Source of the DNA: Micromonospora sp. HK10
GTDB lineage: Bacteria; Actinomycetota; Actinomycetes; Mycobacteriales; Micromonosporaceae
NCBI RefSeq assembly: GCF_000982955.1
Contig: NZ_KQ058663.1
Coordinates: forward strand, 1 to 51,757
DNA: 51,757 bases
Direction: 5' to 3'
Each line of letters opens with the position of its first letter. The first letter of the stretch is position 1. A model generated the notes under the pieces. That model was not told where the DNA came from. It searched no databases and saw only the letters and a list, made by a program, of their open reading frames with translations. Below are positions 28,769-37,588 of the stretch, one piece after another. Position numbers and translations under genes: made by a program.

Positions 28769-29571
28769 CCGGCTACCTGACCCGTCCCCCGGCGCCCGAC
28801 CGCCGGCTGCGGCTGTTCTGCCTGCACCACGCCGGCGGCGCGGCGTCGGCGTACGCGGACTGGGACGGGGAGCTGGGTGACGAGGTGGACCTGCTGCCGA
28901 TCCAGCTGCCCGGGCGGGAGGGGCGGATCGGGGAGCCCCGGCTGCGCCGGATGGACACCCTCGTCGAGCAGCTGATCGCCGAGCTGGGCGGATACCTGCG
29001 CCCGCCGTACGCGCTCTACGGGCACAGCATGGGCGCGCTGGTGGCGTACGCCCTGACCGAGGCCCTGCACGCCCGGGGCCACGCCCTGCCGGAGCAGGTG
29101 CTGGTCGGGGCCTACCCGGCGCCGGACCAGCACCGCTTCATCCGCGAGGTGCCGGGGATGTCGCCGGAGGAGCTGACCCAGCTGCTGCTGCGCATCGGCG
29201 GGATGTCCGACCTGGTGCTGCGCTACCCCGCGTGGCGCGACGCCGCCACCGGGCTCACCCGCGACGACCTGCTGGTCTGCCACAGCTACACGCCCGGACC
29301 GGTGCCGGTCCCCTGCGACCTGCACGCCTTCGCCGGCGACCGGGACCCGCTGATGGCCCTGGCCGAGGCCGCCGGCTGGGTGCGGTACACCGACGGGCGG
29401 TTCCGGCTGCACCGGGTCCCGGGCGGGCACTTCTTCGTCCGGGACGCGCGCACCGAGTTCTTCACCACCCTGCGCACGGTGCTCGGGCTGCCGCCGCGCG
29501 CCGCCGTACCGTCCGGGCGGGCCGGGTTCGGGGCGCGGTCAGGCGCGGTGGCACCGGTCCACCGCGCCTGA
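28762..29571 (+). CDS. Type II thioesterase
   Basis: 269 residues from GTG 28762, overlapping the preceding stop by 7 bp; TTG 28765 is the alternative. It is a discrete alpha/beta hydrolase of the PKS/NRPS editing type. It has RLFCLHHAGG near the N-terminus (oxyanion region), nucleophile elbow GHSMG (Ser89) and the catalytic His in VPGGHFF. It removes stalled or misprimed acyl groups from PKS carrier proteins. It is not the chain-release enzyme, which in this cluster is the tetronate machinery. A strong hairpin overlaps its stop codon. Confidence 0.95.
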   Translation: MLTGYLTRPPAPDRRLRLFCLHHAGGAASAYADWDGELGDEVDLLPIQLPGREGRIGEPRLRRMDTLVEQLIAELGGYLRPPYALYGHSMGALVAYALTEALHARGHALPEQVLVGAYPAPDQHRFIREVPGMSPEELTQLLLRIGGMSDLVLRYPAWRDAATGLTRDDLLVCHSYTPGPVPVPCDLHAFAGDRDPLMALAEAAGWVRYTDGRFRLHRVPGGHFFVRDARTEFFTTLRTVLGLPPRAAVPSGRAGFGARSGAVAPVHRA

Positions 29572-29574
29572 CCG
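29536..29574. terminator. Bidirectional terminator between thioesterase and P450 genes
   Basis: Perfect 16-bp stem (29536-29551 with 29559-29574) and a 7-nt loop. It includes the thioesterase stop codon and ends 17 bp before the end of the convergent P450 gene. It probably terminates transcription from both sides. Confidence 0.8.
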
Positions 29575-29591
29575 CCCGTTCCGGCGAAGGG

Positions 29592-30782
29592 TTACCAGCG
29601 CACCGGCAGGCGGGGCACCCCGACGGTCGGCACCGCCTCGCGGAAGCCGATCTCCGCCGGGGGTACGGCCAGCCGCAGGCCCGGGAAGCGCCGCAGCAGC
29701 GCGGAGAGCCCGATGCGCAGCTCGGCGCGGGTGAGGTGCTGGCCCAGGCACTGGTGGGCGCCGTGGCCGAAGGTGAGCTGCCCACCGCTCGGACGGTCCG
29801 CCCGGAACTGCGCCGGATCGTCGAACCGCGCCCCGTCCCGGTTCGCCGCGGAGAGCGAGACGGTGACCGTCTCCCCCGCCGCGATCGTGATGCCGCCCAG
29901 CTCGACGTCGGTGAGCGCCGCGCGCGAGGCGAACTGCACCACCGCGAGGTAGCGCAGCAGTTCGTCGACGGCGGTCTCGGTCAGCACGCCGTCCCGGTCA
30001 CGGATCCCCTCCGCCAGATCCGGTCTCCGCAACAGCAGGTAGACGCCGAGACCCAGCATGTTGGCGGTGGTCTCGTGGCCGGCGATGAGCATCAGCAGAG
30101 CGATGCCGGCCAGCTCCTGGTCGTCCAGCCCGCCGTCGGCGATCAACCCGCTGAGCAGGTCGTCACCGGGTTCGGCCCGCTTGCGCCGGGCCAGCCCCAG
30201 CATGAACTCCATGGTGGCCCGGGTGGCCGCCAGAGCCGCCTGCGGATCCGACTCCGGGTCGATGGTGGCCATCCGGTGCCGCTGGATCTCCTCGTGGCTC
30301 TCCTCGGGCACGCCGAGCAGCTCGCAGATGATCTGCGCCGGCACCGGCAGGGCGAAGGCCCGCATCAGGTCGGCGGTCGGGCCGGCGGCGGCCATCGCGT
30401 CCAGCCGCTGGGCCACCACCCGCTCGATCATCGGTTCCAGCTCGCGGACCCGGCGCACGGTGAAGTGCCGGTTGATCAGCTGGCGGTACCGGGTGTGATC
30501 GGGGGCGTCCATGCCGATGAACACGCCCGGCATCGCGGCCATCGGCTTCGCCGGCGTCGGCACCGGCGAGTGCCGCAACTCGTGCCGGGCGCTGAACCGC
30601 GGATCGGCCAGCACGGTCCGGGCCAGCGCGTGCCCGGTGACCAGCCAGCCGTCGTGGCCGTCCGGGTAGCGCATCCGGGTGATCGGGCCCCGGGCCCGCA
30701 GCGATGCCAACTCCTCCGGGGGGTCGAAGGGGCAGCGCCGCGCGACGGGCAGGCCGGTCACCGAGCTGTTGAGGTCGGTCAT
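29592..30782 (-). CDS. Cytochrome P450 (tailoring hydroxylase)
   Basis: 396 residues, a soluble bacterial P450. Oxygen-activation motif AGHETT in the I helix, ELLR (ExxR) and the heme loop FGHGAHQCLG with Cys345 are all intact, so it should be active. It lies 37 bp downstream of the SARP gene in the same direction and is probably co-transcribed with it. Likely role: oxidation of the aglycone or of the attached aromatic acid; the sequence does not tell which. A ferredoxin partner is not encoded nearby. Confidence 0.95.
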   Translation of the reverse strand: MTDLNSSVTGLPVARRCPFDPPEELASLRARGPITRMRYPDGHDGWLVTGHALARTVLADPRFSARHELRHSPVPTPAKPMAAMPGVFIGMDAPDHTRYRQLINRHFTVRRVRELEPMIERVVAQRLDAMAAAGPTADLMRAFALPVPAQIICELLGVPEESHEEIQRHRMATIDPESDPQAALAATRATMEFMLGLARRKRAEPGDDLLSGLIADGGLDDQELAGIALLMLIAGHETTANMLGLGVYLLLRRPDLAEGIRDRDGVLTETAVDELLRYLAVVQFASRAALTDVELGGITIAAGETVTVSLSAANRDGARFDDPAQFRADRPSGGQLTFGHGAHQCLGQHLTRAELRIGLSALLRRFPGLRLAVPPAEIGFREAVPTVGVPRLPVRW

Positions 30783-30819
30783 GAAGCCTCCTTACGAGGG
30801 GGTAGCGGAAGCGCGCGAG

Positions 30820-31650
30820 TCAGGCGGCCGGCCGGAAGTCGAGCCGGTCGTCGGCGGAGAGGATCGCCGCCTGGAGATCGCGCAGGCCCCGACACGGCTC
30901 CAGGCCCAGTTCGTCACTGAGCACGGCGCGTGCGTTCTGGTAGACCCGCAGCGCGTCGGCCTGCCGTTCGGAGCGGTACAGGGCCAGCATGAGCTGGCGG
31001 TAGAACGCCTCCCGCAGCGGATGTTCCGCGGTGAGGGCCTGGAGGGTGCCGATGAGGTCGCGATGCCGACCGAGGGCGAGGTTCGACTCGACCATCGCCT
31101 CGACGCACTCCAGGTAGAACTCGTCGAGCCAGGTGGCGAAGACGCTGACCGCCGGGCTGTCCCGCAACCCCATCAGGGCGGGCCCGCGCCACAGCGCCAG
31201 CCCTTCCTCGAAGAGCGCCACGGCGGCCTCGTGGTCCTGGTCGCGGGCCGCCTGCCGGCCCTGGCGGACCAGGTTCTGGAAGACATGCACGTCGACCTGG
31301 TCGGTGCCGGTGTTGAGCACGTACCCGGGCAGCCGGGTGACGATCGGGTTCTGCGCGTCCTCCGGACGGTGCAGGAACTTGCGCAGCTGGGAGACGTAGA
31401 CCTGGAGCGCGGCGGTGGAGCGGCGCGGCGCGTTGTCGCCCCACAGCTCCGCGGTCAGCTGGTCGATGGAGACCACCTGCCCGGACCGGATCAGGAGCAC
31501 GCAGAGCAGGATCTGGATCTTGCGGGCACCGATGGTCGTGTCACCCGCGCCGCCGAACACCCGCAGCGGCCCGAGCAGGCCGTAGCGGATCGCGCTGACG
31601 TCGACGACCGGTCGGTACGTCGATGTCGCCAGGGTGGAGGACAGCGTCAT
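30820..31650 (-). CDS. SARP-family pathway activator
   Basis: 276 residues from ATG 31650, preceded by AGAGGTG. The N-terminal part (about 22-110) is an OmpR-like winged helix (RYGLLGPLRVFG ... KIQILLCVLLIRSGQVVS ... ALQVYVSQLRKFL). The rest is a bacterial transcriptional activation domain of helical repeats (about 115-265). SARPs switch on antibiotic clusters by binding direct repeats near -35 boxes. It is divergent from the tetronate operon across a 379-bp gap. I saw no TTA codon in it. Confidence 0.95.
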   Translation of the reverse strand: MTLSSTLATSTYRPVVDVSAIRYGLLGPLRVFGGAGDTTIGARKIQILLCVLLIRSGQVVSIDQLTAELWGDNAPRRSTAALQVYVSQLRKFLHRPEDAQNPIVTRLPGYVLNTGTDQVDVHVFQNLVRQGRQAARDQDHEAAVALFEEGLALWRGPALMGLRDSPAVSVFATWLDEFYLECVEAMVESNLALGRHRDLIGTLQALTAEHPLREAFYRQLMLALYRSERQADALRVYQNARAVLSDELGLEPCRGLRDLQAAILSADDRLDFRPAA

Positions 31651-32029
31651 GCGTTCACCTCTTCGTCGTGGCCGGTGGCGCGACGCAGGGGTGGGTCGAC
31701 GGCCTCCCCCGGACACGGCACCGACGAACACCAATTCGACAGACCAATTCCGGCACGCCGTGCTCCGGTGATCCGGGAAATTGCTGGTCGGGCTGGCGAC
31801 GGTCCCTGTCGTCGCCCGCCGAATCGGCTCGGCAGAAAGATATCCACCGGCGGTTGAGGGGGCCAACCCCACAACCCTGGGCGGGGCAACCCCTATACCC
31901 CTGTGGTCGGGGTCCGGATCCGCCCCGGCCAATGCGCCCGAGCACGGGAAATGTCGGCCGGGGGAAAGCGTCGCTTTAGCCGCCGTGCCGATGATGGCCG
32001 CCGGATGCGCGCCTGCAGAAAGGATCCCC
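31651..32029. promoter_or_regulatory. Divergent control region between SARP and tetronate operons
   Basis: 379 bp without a convincing gene. It contains a direct repeat ACCAATTC at 31730-31737 and 31743-31750 (13-bp period), nearer the SARP side. On the tetronate side, CAACCC(C/T)-type repeats start at 31864, 31872 and 31887, followed by a TATACC box (31894-31899) that could be a -10 for the rightward operon. GAAAGGA (32018-32024) is the ribosome site of the tetronate KAS III. Autoregulation by the SARP is plausible but unproven. Confidence 0.55.
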
Positions 32030-33058
32030 ATGGACGGCCGTGCCGCCTATCTCCTCGCCGTCGGCACCGCGCTGCCCGGGCCGGCCCTGTCGAACGCCCA
32101 CCTGGCCCGCCGGTTCGGTCTGCCCGGCGTCTGGGAGCAGTGGGTGGACACCTTCATCGGCACCCGCAACCGGCACCTGGCGCGGGATCTGGACACCGGC
32201 GAGGTCCGCTACTCGCTCACCGACATGTGCGAGACCGCCGGCGCCCGGGCGTTGGCCGCCGCCGGGGTCGGTCCGGACGACGTCGACCTGGTGGTGCTCG
32301 GCACCTCCTCGCCGGACCGGCTGATGCCGGCCACCGTCAACATGGTCGCCGACCGGCTGGGCATCGACGGCGTCCCCACGTACCAGATGCAGTCCGGCTG
32401 CACCGGTGCGGTGCAGGCCCTCGACGTGGCGCACAAGCTGCTCCTGGTCGGCCGGGGCCGCACGGCGCTGGTGCTCGGCGCGGACAGCTGCGCCAAGCAC
32501 CTGGACGTGCACGCGGACACCAGCGGCGCGGACCCGGCCGAGCAGGTCAACGGCGTGCTCTTCGGCGACGGGGCCGGCGCCGCGGTGCTGCGCACCGAGC
32601 CGGTGCCCGGCGCGCTCGAGGTCCGCCACGTGGAGCTGCGCCTGGTCGGCCGGGGTCGGGCGCCGGGACAGGTCGTCGAGTGGTTCGGCGCCGGCGACGG
32701 CCCGCCCACCGCACCCGTGGTGGAGGACTACAAGGCGATCGAGGAGTCGGTGCCGCCGATGGCGCAGCGCACCCTGCGCCGCGTGCTGGACGAGCTGGAC
32801 TGGCAGGACGACGAGGTGGACTACCTGCTCCCGCCGCAGCTGTCCGGCCGGATGACCGCCCGGATCACCGCCGCCCTCGGCCTGCCCGGGGCGTACGAGG
32901 TGAGCTGCGTGGCCGACATCGGCAACACCGGCAACGCGCTCCCCTTCTTCCAGCTCGAACAGGTCATGCCGAAAATGGCCGCGGGCGACCGGGCGGTCGG
33001 GGTGGCCATCGAGTCCAGCAAGTGGATCGAGGCCGGGTTCGCGCTGGAGGCGGTCTGA
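32030..33058 (+). CDS. KAS III-family tetronate synthase (ChlM-type)
   Basis: 342 residues from ATG 32030. Thiolase fold with nucleophile Cys124 in QSGCTGAVQA and Asn299 in DIGNTGNA. The FabH His motif HQANLRI is replaced by PPQLSGRM (from residue 268), so the usual second catalytic residue is missing. In tetronate clusters this protein couples the beta-ketoacyl chain on the last PKS ACP to the glyceryl group on the small ACP, forming C-C and C-O bonds and releasing the chain. It starts a run of five genes with four-base or adjacent overlaps, all of them tetronate genes. Confidence 0.93.
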   Translation: MDGRAAYLLAVGTALPGPALSNAHLARRFGLPGVWEQWVDTFIGTRNRHLARDLDTGEVRYSLTDMCETAGARALAAAGVGPDDVDLVVLGTSSPDRLMPATVNMVADRLGIDGVPTYQMQSGCTGAVQALDVAHKLLLVGRGRTALVLGADSCAKHLDVHADTSGADPAEQVNGVLFGDGAGAAVLRTEPVPGALEVRHVELRLVGRGRAPGQVVEWFGAGDGPPTAPVVEDYKAIEESVPPMAQRTLRRVLDELDWQDDEVDYLLPPQLSGRMTARITAALGLPGAYEVSCVADIGNTGNALPFFQLEQVMPKMAAGDRAVGVAIESSKWIEAGFALEAV

Positions 33059-34942
33059 GTGGACGCCGCGACCCCCGCCGCCGAGACGCTGCTCGACCTG
33101 CACCGGTCGGGCCGGCTCGCGGCGCGCTACCCGGAGGTCCGCGCCCTGCTCGACGGGCTGGACGACGCCGAACTCGTCCGGGCCGGCCGGCTGCTCGCCC
33201 GCCTCGACGTCGACGAGGTACGCGCCGCGCACCCGGACGTCCCCACGGTCGCCGTCACGGTGACCGGGCACGGCACCCTCGCCCCGCTGCTGCCGGCGCT
33301 CACCGCCGAACTGGCCCGGCACGGCCTGCTGCTGCACGCCCGGCTCGCCCCCTTCGACTCGTACGTCTTCGACCTGGCCGACCCCGACAGCGAGCTGTAC
33401 CGGGCCGAACCGGACCTGGTGCTCTGCGTGCTCGACCCGATGGTGGTCTTCGACGAGGTGCCGGTGCCGTGGCGGCCCGCCGACGTGGCCCGGGTGCTCG
33501 CCGAGAAGGTCGACCTGGTCGAGCGCCTGGCCGCCACCTTCCGCGCCACCGCGCGTGGCACCCTGGTGCTGAACACGCTGCCCCTGCTGCGGCGGCACAC
33601 CGCCCAGCTGGTCGACCTGGCCTCCCGGGCCGAGCTGGGCGCGCTCTGGCGGGAGGCCAACGCCCGGCTGCTGCGCCTGTCCGCCGCCAACCCCTCCCTG
33701 GTGGTCGTCGACCTCGACCCCCTACTCGCGGAGGGGTCGCCCGCCTGCGACCCGCGGCTGACCGTGTACGCCAAGGCGCACCTGGCCGAGCCGCTGCTCG
33801 CCGGGTACGCCCGCGAGGTCGGCCACCTGGCCCGGAACCTGGCCGGGCAGACCAAGAAGTGCCTGGCGCTGGACCTGGACGGCACGGTGTGGGGCGGCAT
33901 CCTCGGCGACGACGGCATCGACGGCATCGAGGTGGCGGAGAGCTACCGCGGCGAGGCGCACCGCGCCTTCCAGCGGGTCGCCAAGCAGCTCGGCGCGCAG
34001 GGCGTGCTGCTCACCGTGGTGAGCAAGAACGAGGCGGCCGCCGTCGCACAGGCGTTGCGCGAGCACCCCGACATGACGCTGCGCGAGGACGACTTCGTCC
34101 GGGTGGTGGCCAACTGGGCGCCCAAGCACGACAACCTCACCGAGCTGGCAGGCTCGCTCAACCTGCACCCGGACAGCTTCGTCTTCGTCGACGACAGCCC
34201 CTTCGAGTGCGGGCTGATCCGGCACGCCCTGCCCGGCACCGCCGTCGTGCAGGTCGACGCCGAGCCGGCGCTGCACCTGGTGAAGCTGCTGCGCGACGGC
34301 TGGTTCACCACCCGCCAGCTCACCGCCGAGGACCGGGACCGGGCCGCCGGCTACCGCGACGACCTGGCCCGGCAGGACTTCCGCCAGTCGTTCACCTCGC
34401 TCGCCGACTACCTGGCCGAGCTGGCCGTCGAGGTGGAGCTGGGCGAGGCCGGCCCCGAGCAGGTGCCCCGGGTGTCCCAGCTGTCGCTGCGCACCAACCA
34501 GTTCAACCCGACCACCCGCCGGTTGCAGCCGCAGGACGTCAGCGAGCTGCTCGACGACCCGTACGCCCGGGTGCTCACCGTGCGCAGCCGGGACCGGTTC
34601 GGCGAGAACGGCCTGGTCGGCGCCCTGTTCCTGCGCCGCGACGGTGACCTCGTGCAGATCGAGAACTTCCTGCTCAGCTGCCGGGTCTTCTCCCGCGGCA
34701 TCGAGCAGGCGTGCCTGGCCGCGGTGCTGCGGCACGCCCGGGCCGGCGGCGCGTCGGCCGTGCTGGCCAGCTACCGGCCGACCGCCAAGAACCGGGTCGT
34801 CGCGGACCTGTGGCCCCGGCACGGCTTCGCGCCGGCCGGCGAGGACGGCGACGCCATCCGCTTCCGGCACGACCTGCACGACATCCCGGCGGTGCCCGAG
34901 CACATCCGCCTCACCGACCGCATTGGAGTGGACGCCGCATGA
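33059..34942 (+). CDS. FkbH-like glyceryl-ACP synthase
   Basis: 627 residues; the GTG start directly follows the preceding TGA. The central HAD phosphatase motif is LDLDGTVWGG (about residues 270-280), with HAD-like follow-up motifs VVSKNEAA and FVDDSPFE. The C-terminal region (LSLRTNQFNPTTRRL and after) is the GNAT-like part of FkbH proteins. The enzyme dephosphorylates 1,3-bisphosphoglycerate and loads the glyceryl unit on an ACP, here the product of the next gene, which overlaps by 4 bp. Confidence 0.96.
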   Translation: MDAATPAAETLLDLHRSGRLAARYPEVRALLDGLDDAELVRAGRLLARLDVDEVRAAHPDVPTVAVTVTGHGTLAPLLPALTAELARHGLLLHARLAPFDSYVFDLADPDSELYRAEPDLVLCVLDPMVVFDEVPVPWRPADVARVLAEKVDLVERLAATFRATARGTLVLNTLPLLRRHTAQLVDLASRAELGALWREANARLLRLSAANPSLVVVDLDPLLAEGSPACDPRLTVYAKAHLAEPLLAGYAREVGHLARNLAGQTKKCLALDLDGTVWGGILGDDGIDGIEVAESYRGEAHRAFQRVAKQLGAQGVLLTVVSKNEAAAVAQALREHPDMTLREDDFVRVVANWAPKHDNLTELAGSLNLHPDSFVFVDDSPFECGLIRHALPGTAVVQVDAEPALHLVKLLRDGWFTTRQLTAEDRDRAAGYRDDLARQDFRQSFTSLADYLAELAVEVELGEAGPEQVPRVSQLSLRTNQFNPTTRRLQPQDVSELLDDPYARVLTVRSRDRFGENGLVGALFLRRDGDLVQIENFLLSCRVFSRGIEQACLAAVLRHARAGGASAVLASYRPTAKNRVVADLWPRHGFAPAGEDGDAIRFRHDLHDIPAVPEHIRLTDRIGVDAA

Positions 34943-35166
34943 ACAGCCTCGACGACTTCCTGCACCTCGTCACCGACGAGGTGGGCATCCCGGTCAACGC
35001 CGAGGACGCCCGCGGTGACCTCGACCAGGTGGCCGGCTGGGACTCGGTGCACCTGCTCACCCTGCTCACGGTGCTGGAGCAGCGGACCGGGCGTACCCTC
35101 GCGCTGCCCGACGTGCTGGCGGCCCGCAGCCTCGCCGACATCTACGACCTGGCCGTGACGGCATGA
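34939..35166 (+). CDS. Acyl carrier protein for the glyceryl unit
   Basis: 75 residues. The phosphopantetheine Ser lies in GWDSVHLL. Both ends overlap neighbours by 4 bp (ATGA). Size and position match the stand-alone ACP of tetronate cassettes (ChlD2-type), which carries the glyceryl group made by the FkbH-like protein. Confidence 0.95.
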   Translation: MNSLDDFLHLVTDEVGIPVNAEDARGDLDQVAGWDSVHLLTLLTVLEQRTGRTLALPDVLAARSLADIYDLAVTA

Positions 35167-35987
35167 GGATCAGCCCCGTCGCCCGGCAGCGCCGGCACAC
35201 GTTCTTCTTCCTCGATCAGCTCCGGGACTTCTCGCCGGTCTTCCTCGACGCCGAGGTGGACATGACCGCGGTACGCCGGCACCGGGCGGCGGCCCGCGCG
35301 GACGGACACCGGTACTCGGTGGTCAGCTACCTGCTGCGGGTGACCGGGCGGGTGCTCGCCGCCCACCCCGACGCGAACGCCGCCATCAGCGGCCGGCTCC
35401 GCGCCCGGGTGGCCCGGTACGACCGGGTCAACGGCAAGCTCACCCTGGACAAGACCGTCGACGGGCAGCGGGTGGTACTGGCGGCGGTCCTGCCCGACCT
35501 GCACACCGCGAGCCTGGACGACATCCAGCGCCAGGTGGACCACTACCGCGACGGCGACCCCGACGAGATGCCGGAGTTCGCCCTGCTGCGCAAGCTGCAC
35601 CGGGCGCCGACGCTGCTCGGCCGGGCCGTGTTCCGGCTCGGCACCCGGCCGCTGCGCCGGCGCGGCGACGCGTTCGGCACCTTCGCGGTCACCTCGCTGG
35701 GCCACCGCCCGGTGGACAGCTTCCACTCGGTGGGCGGCACCACCATCACCCTCGGGGTCGGCCAGGTCGCCGACCGTCCGGTGGCCCGCGACGGCCGGCT
35801 GGCGATCGCCCCGCTCATGCGGCTCAGCCTCGCCTTCGACCACCGGGTGATCGACGGCGCCGAGGCGGCCGACATCCTCACCGAAATCAAGAGCGGCCTG
35901 GAGAGCTTCGCGCCGGCCGCCGACCCGGACGGCGCGCCGGCGCACCGGGCCGAGCCGACGCGCGAGCCGGACCTGGAGCGGGCATGA
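35163..35987 (+). CDS. E2-like acyltransferase of tetronate maturation
   Basis: 274 residues. It is the catalytic domain of dihydrolipoamide acyltransferases without lipoyl or peripheral-subunit domains. The active-site motif FDHRVIDGAEAA near the C-terminus holds the catalytic His and Asp, and GTFAVTSLG precedes it. In abyssomicin-type and related pathways this family acetylates the hydroxymethyl group of the tetronate, preparing it for elimination by the next enzyme. It overlaps both neighbours by 4 bp. A short charged tail (REPDLERA) has no clear role. Confidence 0.93.
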   Translation: MRISPVARQRRHTFFFLDQLRDFSPVFLDAEVDMTAVRRHRAAARADGHRYSVVSYLLRVTGRVLAAHPDANAAISGRLRARVARYDRVNGKLTLDKTVDGQRVVLAAVLPDLHTASLDDIQRQVDHYRDGDPDEMPEFALLRKLHRAPTLLGRAVFRLGTRPLRRRGDAFGTFAVTSLGHRPVDSFHSVGGTTITLGVGQVADRPVARDGRLAIAPLMRLSLAFDHRVIDGAEAADILTEIKSGLESFAPAADPDGAPAHRAEPTREPDLERA

Positions 35988-37072
35988 ACGACCTGGACGA
36001 ACTGAAGCGCTACATCACCGTGCACGCCCGCGGCCAGCGGATCCCCGACCTGCCCGCGCTGCTGGACCGGATCCGCACCGACGCCGGCGACGAGCCCGGC
36101 TCCTGGGTCCGGGAGTGGAGCGACCGGGGCGACCGGCTGGAGCGCGACGGCAAGCTGCTCGACGCCGCCCGGCACTTCGCCATGGCCCGCTTCCCGTACG
36201 TCGACGGGCCGCCCCGGGCGGAGGCGCTGCGCCGCTGTGTGGCGGCCTTCGACCGGTGGCGCGCCGACGGCCAGGGCATCGAGCGGCTCGACCTGGACCT
36301 GGACGGCGGCCGGGTCGGCTGCTGGGCCGCCGGCCTGGACGCCGCCGCACCGCGTCCGCTGCTGCTGGTGCTGGGCGGGATCGTCAGCGTCAAGGAGCAG
36401 TGGGCGCCCACCCTGCCGCTCTTCGCGAAGCTGGGGTTCGCCGCGGTCGGCACCGAGCTGCCCGGGGCCGGGGAGAACACCCTGCGCTACGGCGCGGAGA
36501 GCTGGCGGATGCTGCCCGACCTGCTGGACCGGCTCGCCGACCGGGCCGACGTGTCCCGCACGTACGCCATCGCCTTCAGCTTCGCCGGGCACCTGGCCCT
36601 GCGGACCGCCGCCGAGGATCCGCGGCTGGCCGGCATCGTGACCGCCGGGGCGCCGGTGCGGGAGTTCTTCATCGACCAGGCCTGGCAGGCCCGGGTGCCG
36701 GACATCACCATGGACACCCTCGCCCACCTGACCGGCACGAAGCGGGCGGAGCTGGTCGCCGGGCTCGACGCCTGGGCGCTCACCGACGCCCAGCTGGCGG
36801 CCGTCGGGATCCCGGTGGCGTACCTGGCCAGCCGGCGTGACGAGATCATCCCGCCGGCCGAGGCGGCCCGGCTGCCGGAGCGGCTACGGCGGCTGCACCT
36901 GGTCGAGAACGACGACACCCACGGCTCGCCCCGGCACGTGGTCGGCTCGCAACTCTGGACGCTGGCCTCACTGCTGCGGCTGCGCGGGGAACGCGGGCCG
37001 CGCCGGGTGCTGGTCGGCGGGCTGGCCCGGGCCGCCCGGCTGGCCGACCGGTTGCGGCCGGGACGCGACTGA
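35984..37072 (+). CDS. Alpha/beta-hydrolase-fold eliminase forming the exocyclic methylene
   Basis: 362 residues with an alpha-helical N-terminal region (about 1-95) before the hydrolase core. The nucleophile elbow reads AFSFAG (Ser199) instead of GxSxG. The acid is probably Asp286 (SRRDEIIP) and the base His313 (NDDTHGSP). In tetronate cassettes this protein removes acetate from the acetylated intermediate to give the exocyclic double bond, which is the dienophile for spirocyclization. It is the last gene of the overlapping tetronate run; 70 bp separate it from KAS III-like copy B. Confidence 0.92.
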   Translation: MNDLDELKRYITVHARGQRIPDLPALLDRIRTDAGDEPGSWVREWSDRGDRLERDGKLLDAARHFAMARFPYVDGPPRAEALRRCVAAFDRWRADGQGIERLDLDLDGGRVGCWAAGLDAAAPRPLLLVLGGIVSVKEQWAPTLPLFAKLGFAAVGTELPGAGENTLRYGAESWRMLPDLLDRLADRADVSRTYAIAFSFAGHLALRTAAEDPRLAGIVTAGAPVREFFIDQAWQARVPDITMDTLAHLTGTKRAELVAGLDAWALTDAQLAAVGIPVAYLASRRDEIIPPAEAARLPERLRRLHLVENDDTHGSPRHVVGSQLWTLASLLRLRGERGPRRVLVGGLARAARLADRLRPGRD

Positions 37073-37126
37073 CCACGCGGCCCCGGGCCGAGGGCACCGG
37101 GCGCCGACACCACCGACGAACGGCGC

Positions 37127-37134
37127 AGGAGGGG
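37127..37134 (+). promoter_or_regulatory. Ribosome binding site of KAS III-like copy B
   Basis: AGGAGGGG, 8 bp before GTG 37143. It fixes the start at the same codon as copy A and marks the exact edge of the shared identical tract. Confidence 0.8.
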
Positions 37135-37142
37135 ACCGGACG

Positions 37143-37588
37143 GTGCGTACGCCGGAGACGTTCATCAGCGGGATCGGGGTCTGGCTACCCGACATCGTCA
37201 GCGTCGAACAGGCCGTCGCCGACGGCCACTACCCCGCCGAGCAGGTCGACCTGCACGGCCTCACCGGCGCCGCCGTCGCCGGCGACACCCCCGCCCCCCA
37301 GATGGCCCTACACGCCGCCACCCAGGCCCTCACCCGCGCCCACCACCCACCCACCAACCTCGACCTGCTCCTCTACGCCGACTCCTGGCACCAAGGCCCC
37401 GACGGCTGGCAACCCCAGTACTACCTGCAACACCACCTCACCGGCGGCACCTGCCTCGCCGTCGAACTCCACCACGGCTGCAACGGCATGTTCACCGCCC
37501 TCGAACTCGCCGCCAGCTACCTGCACGCCCACCCCGACCGCCACACCGCCCTCCTCGTCGCCGCCGACAACTTCGGCACCCCGATGAT
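37143..37588 (+). repeat. 446-bp inverted repeat, arm 2 (identical to 20945-21390)
   Basis: Perfect match to the complement of 20945-21390; see that entry. The arms lie about 15.8 kb apart in opposite orientation. Confidence 0.95.

Noticed and set aside
20945..37588. Transposon ends or composite mobile element bounded by the 446-bp inverted repeats
   Set aside because: The repeats are coding halves of two functional genes; there is no transposase, no target duplication, and the enclosed genes are cluster genes.
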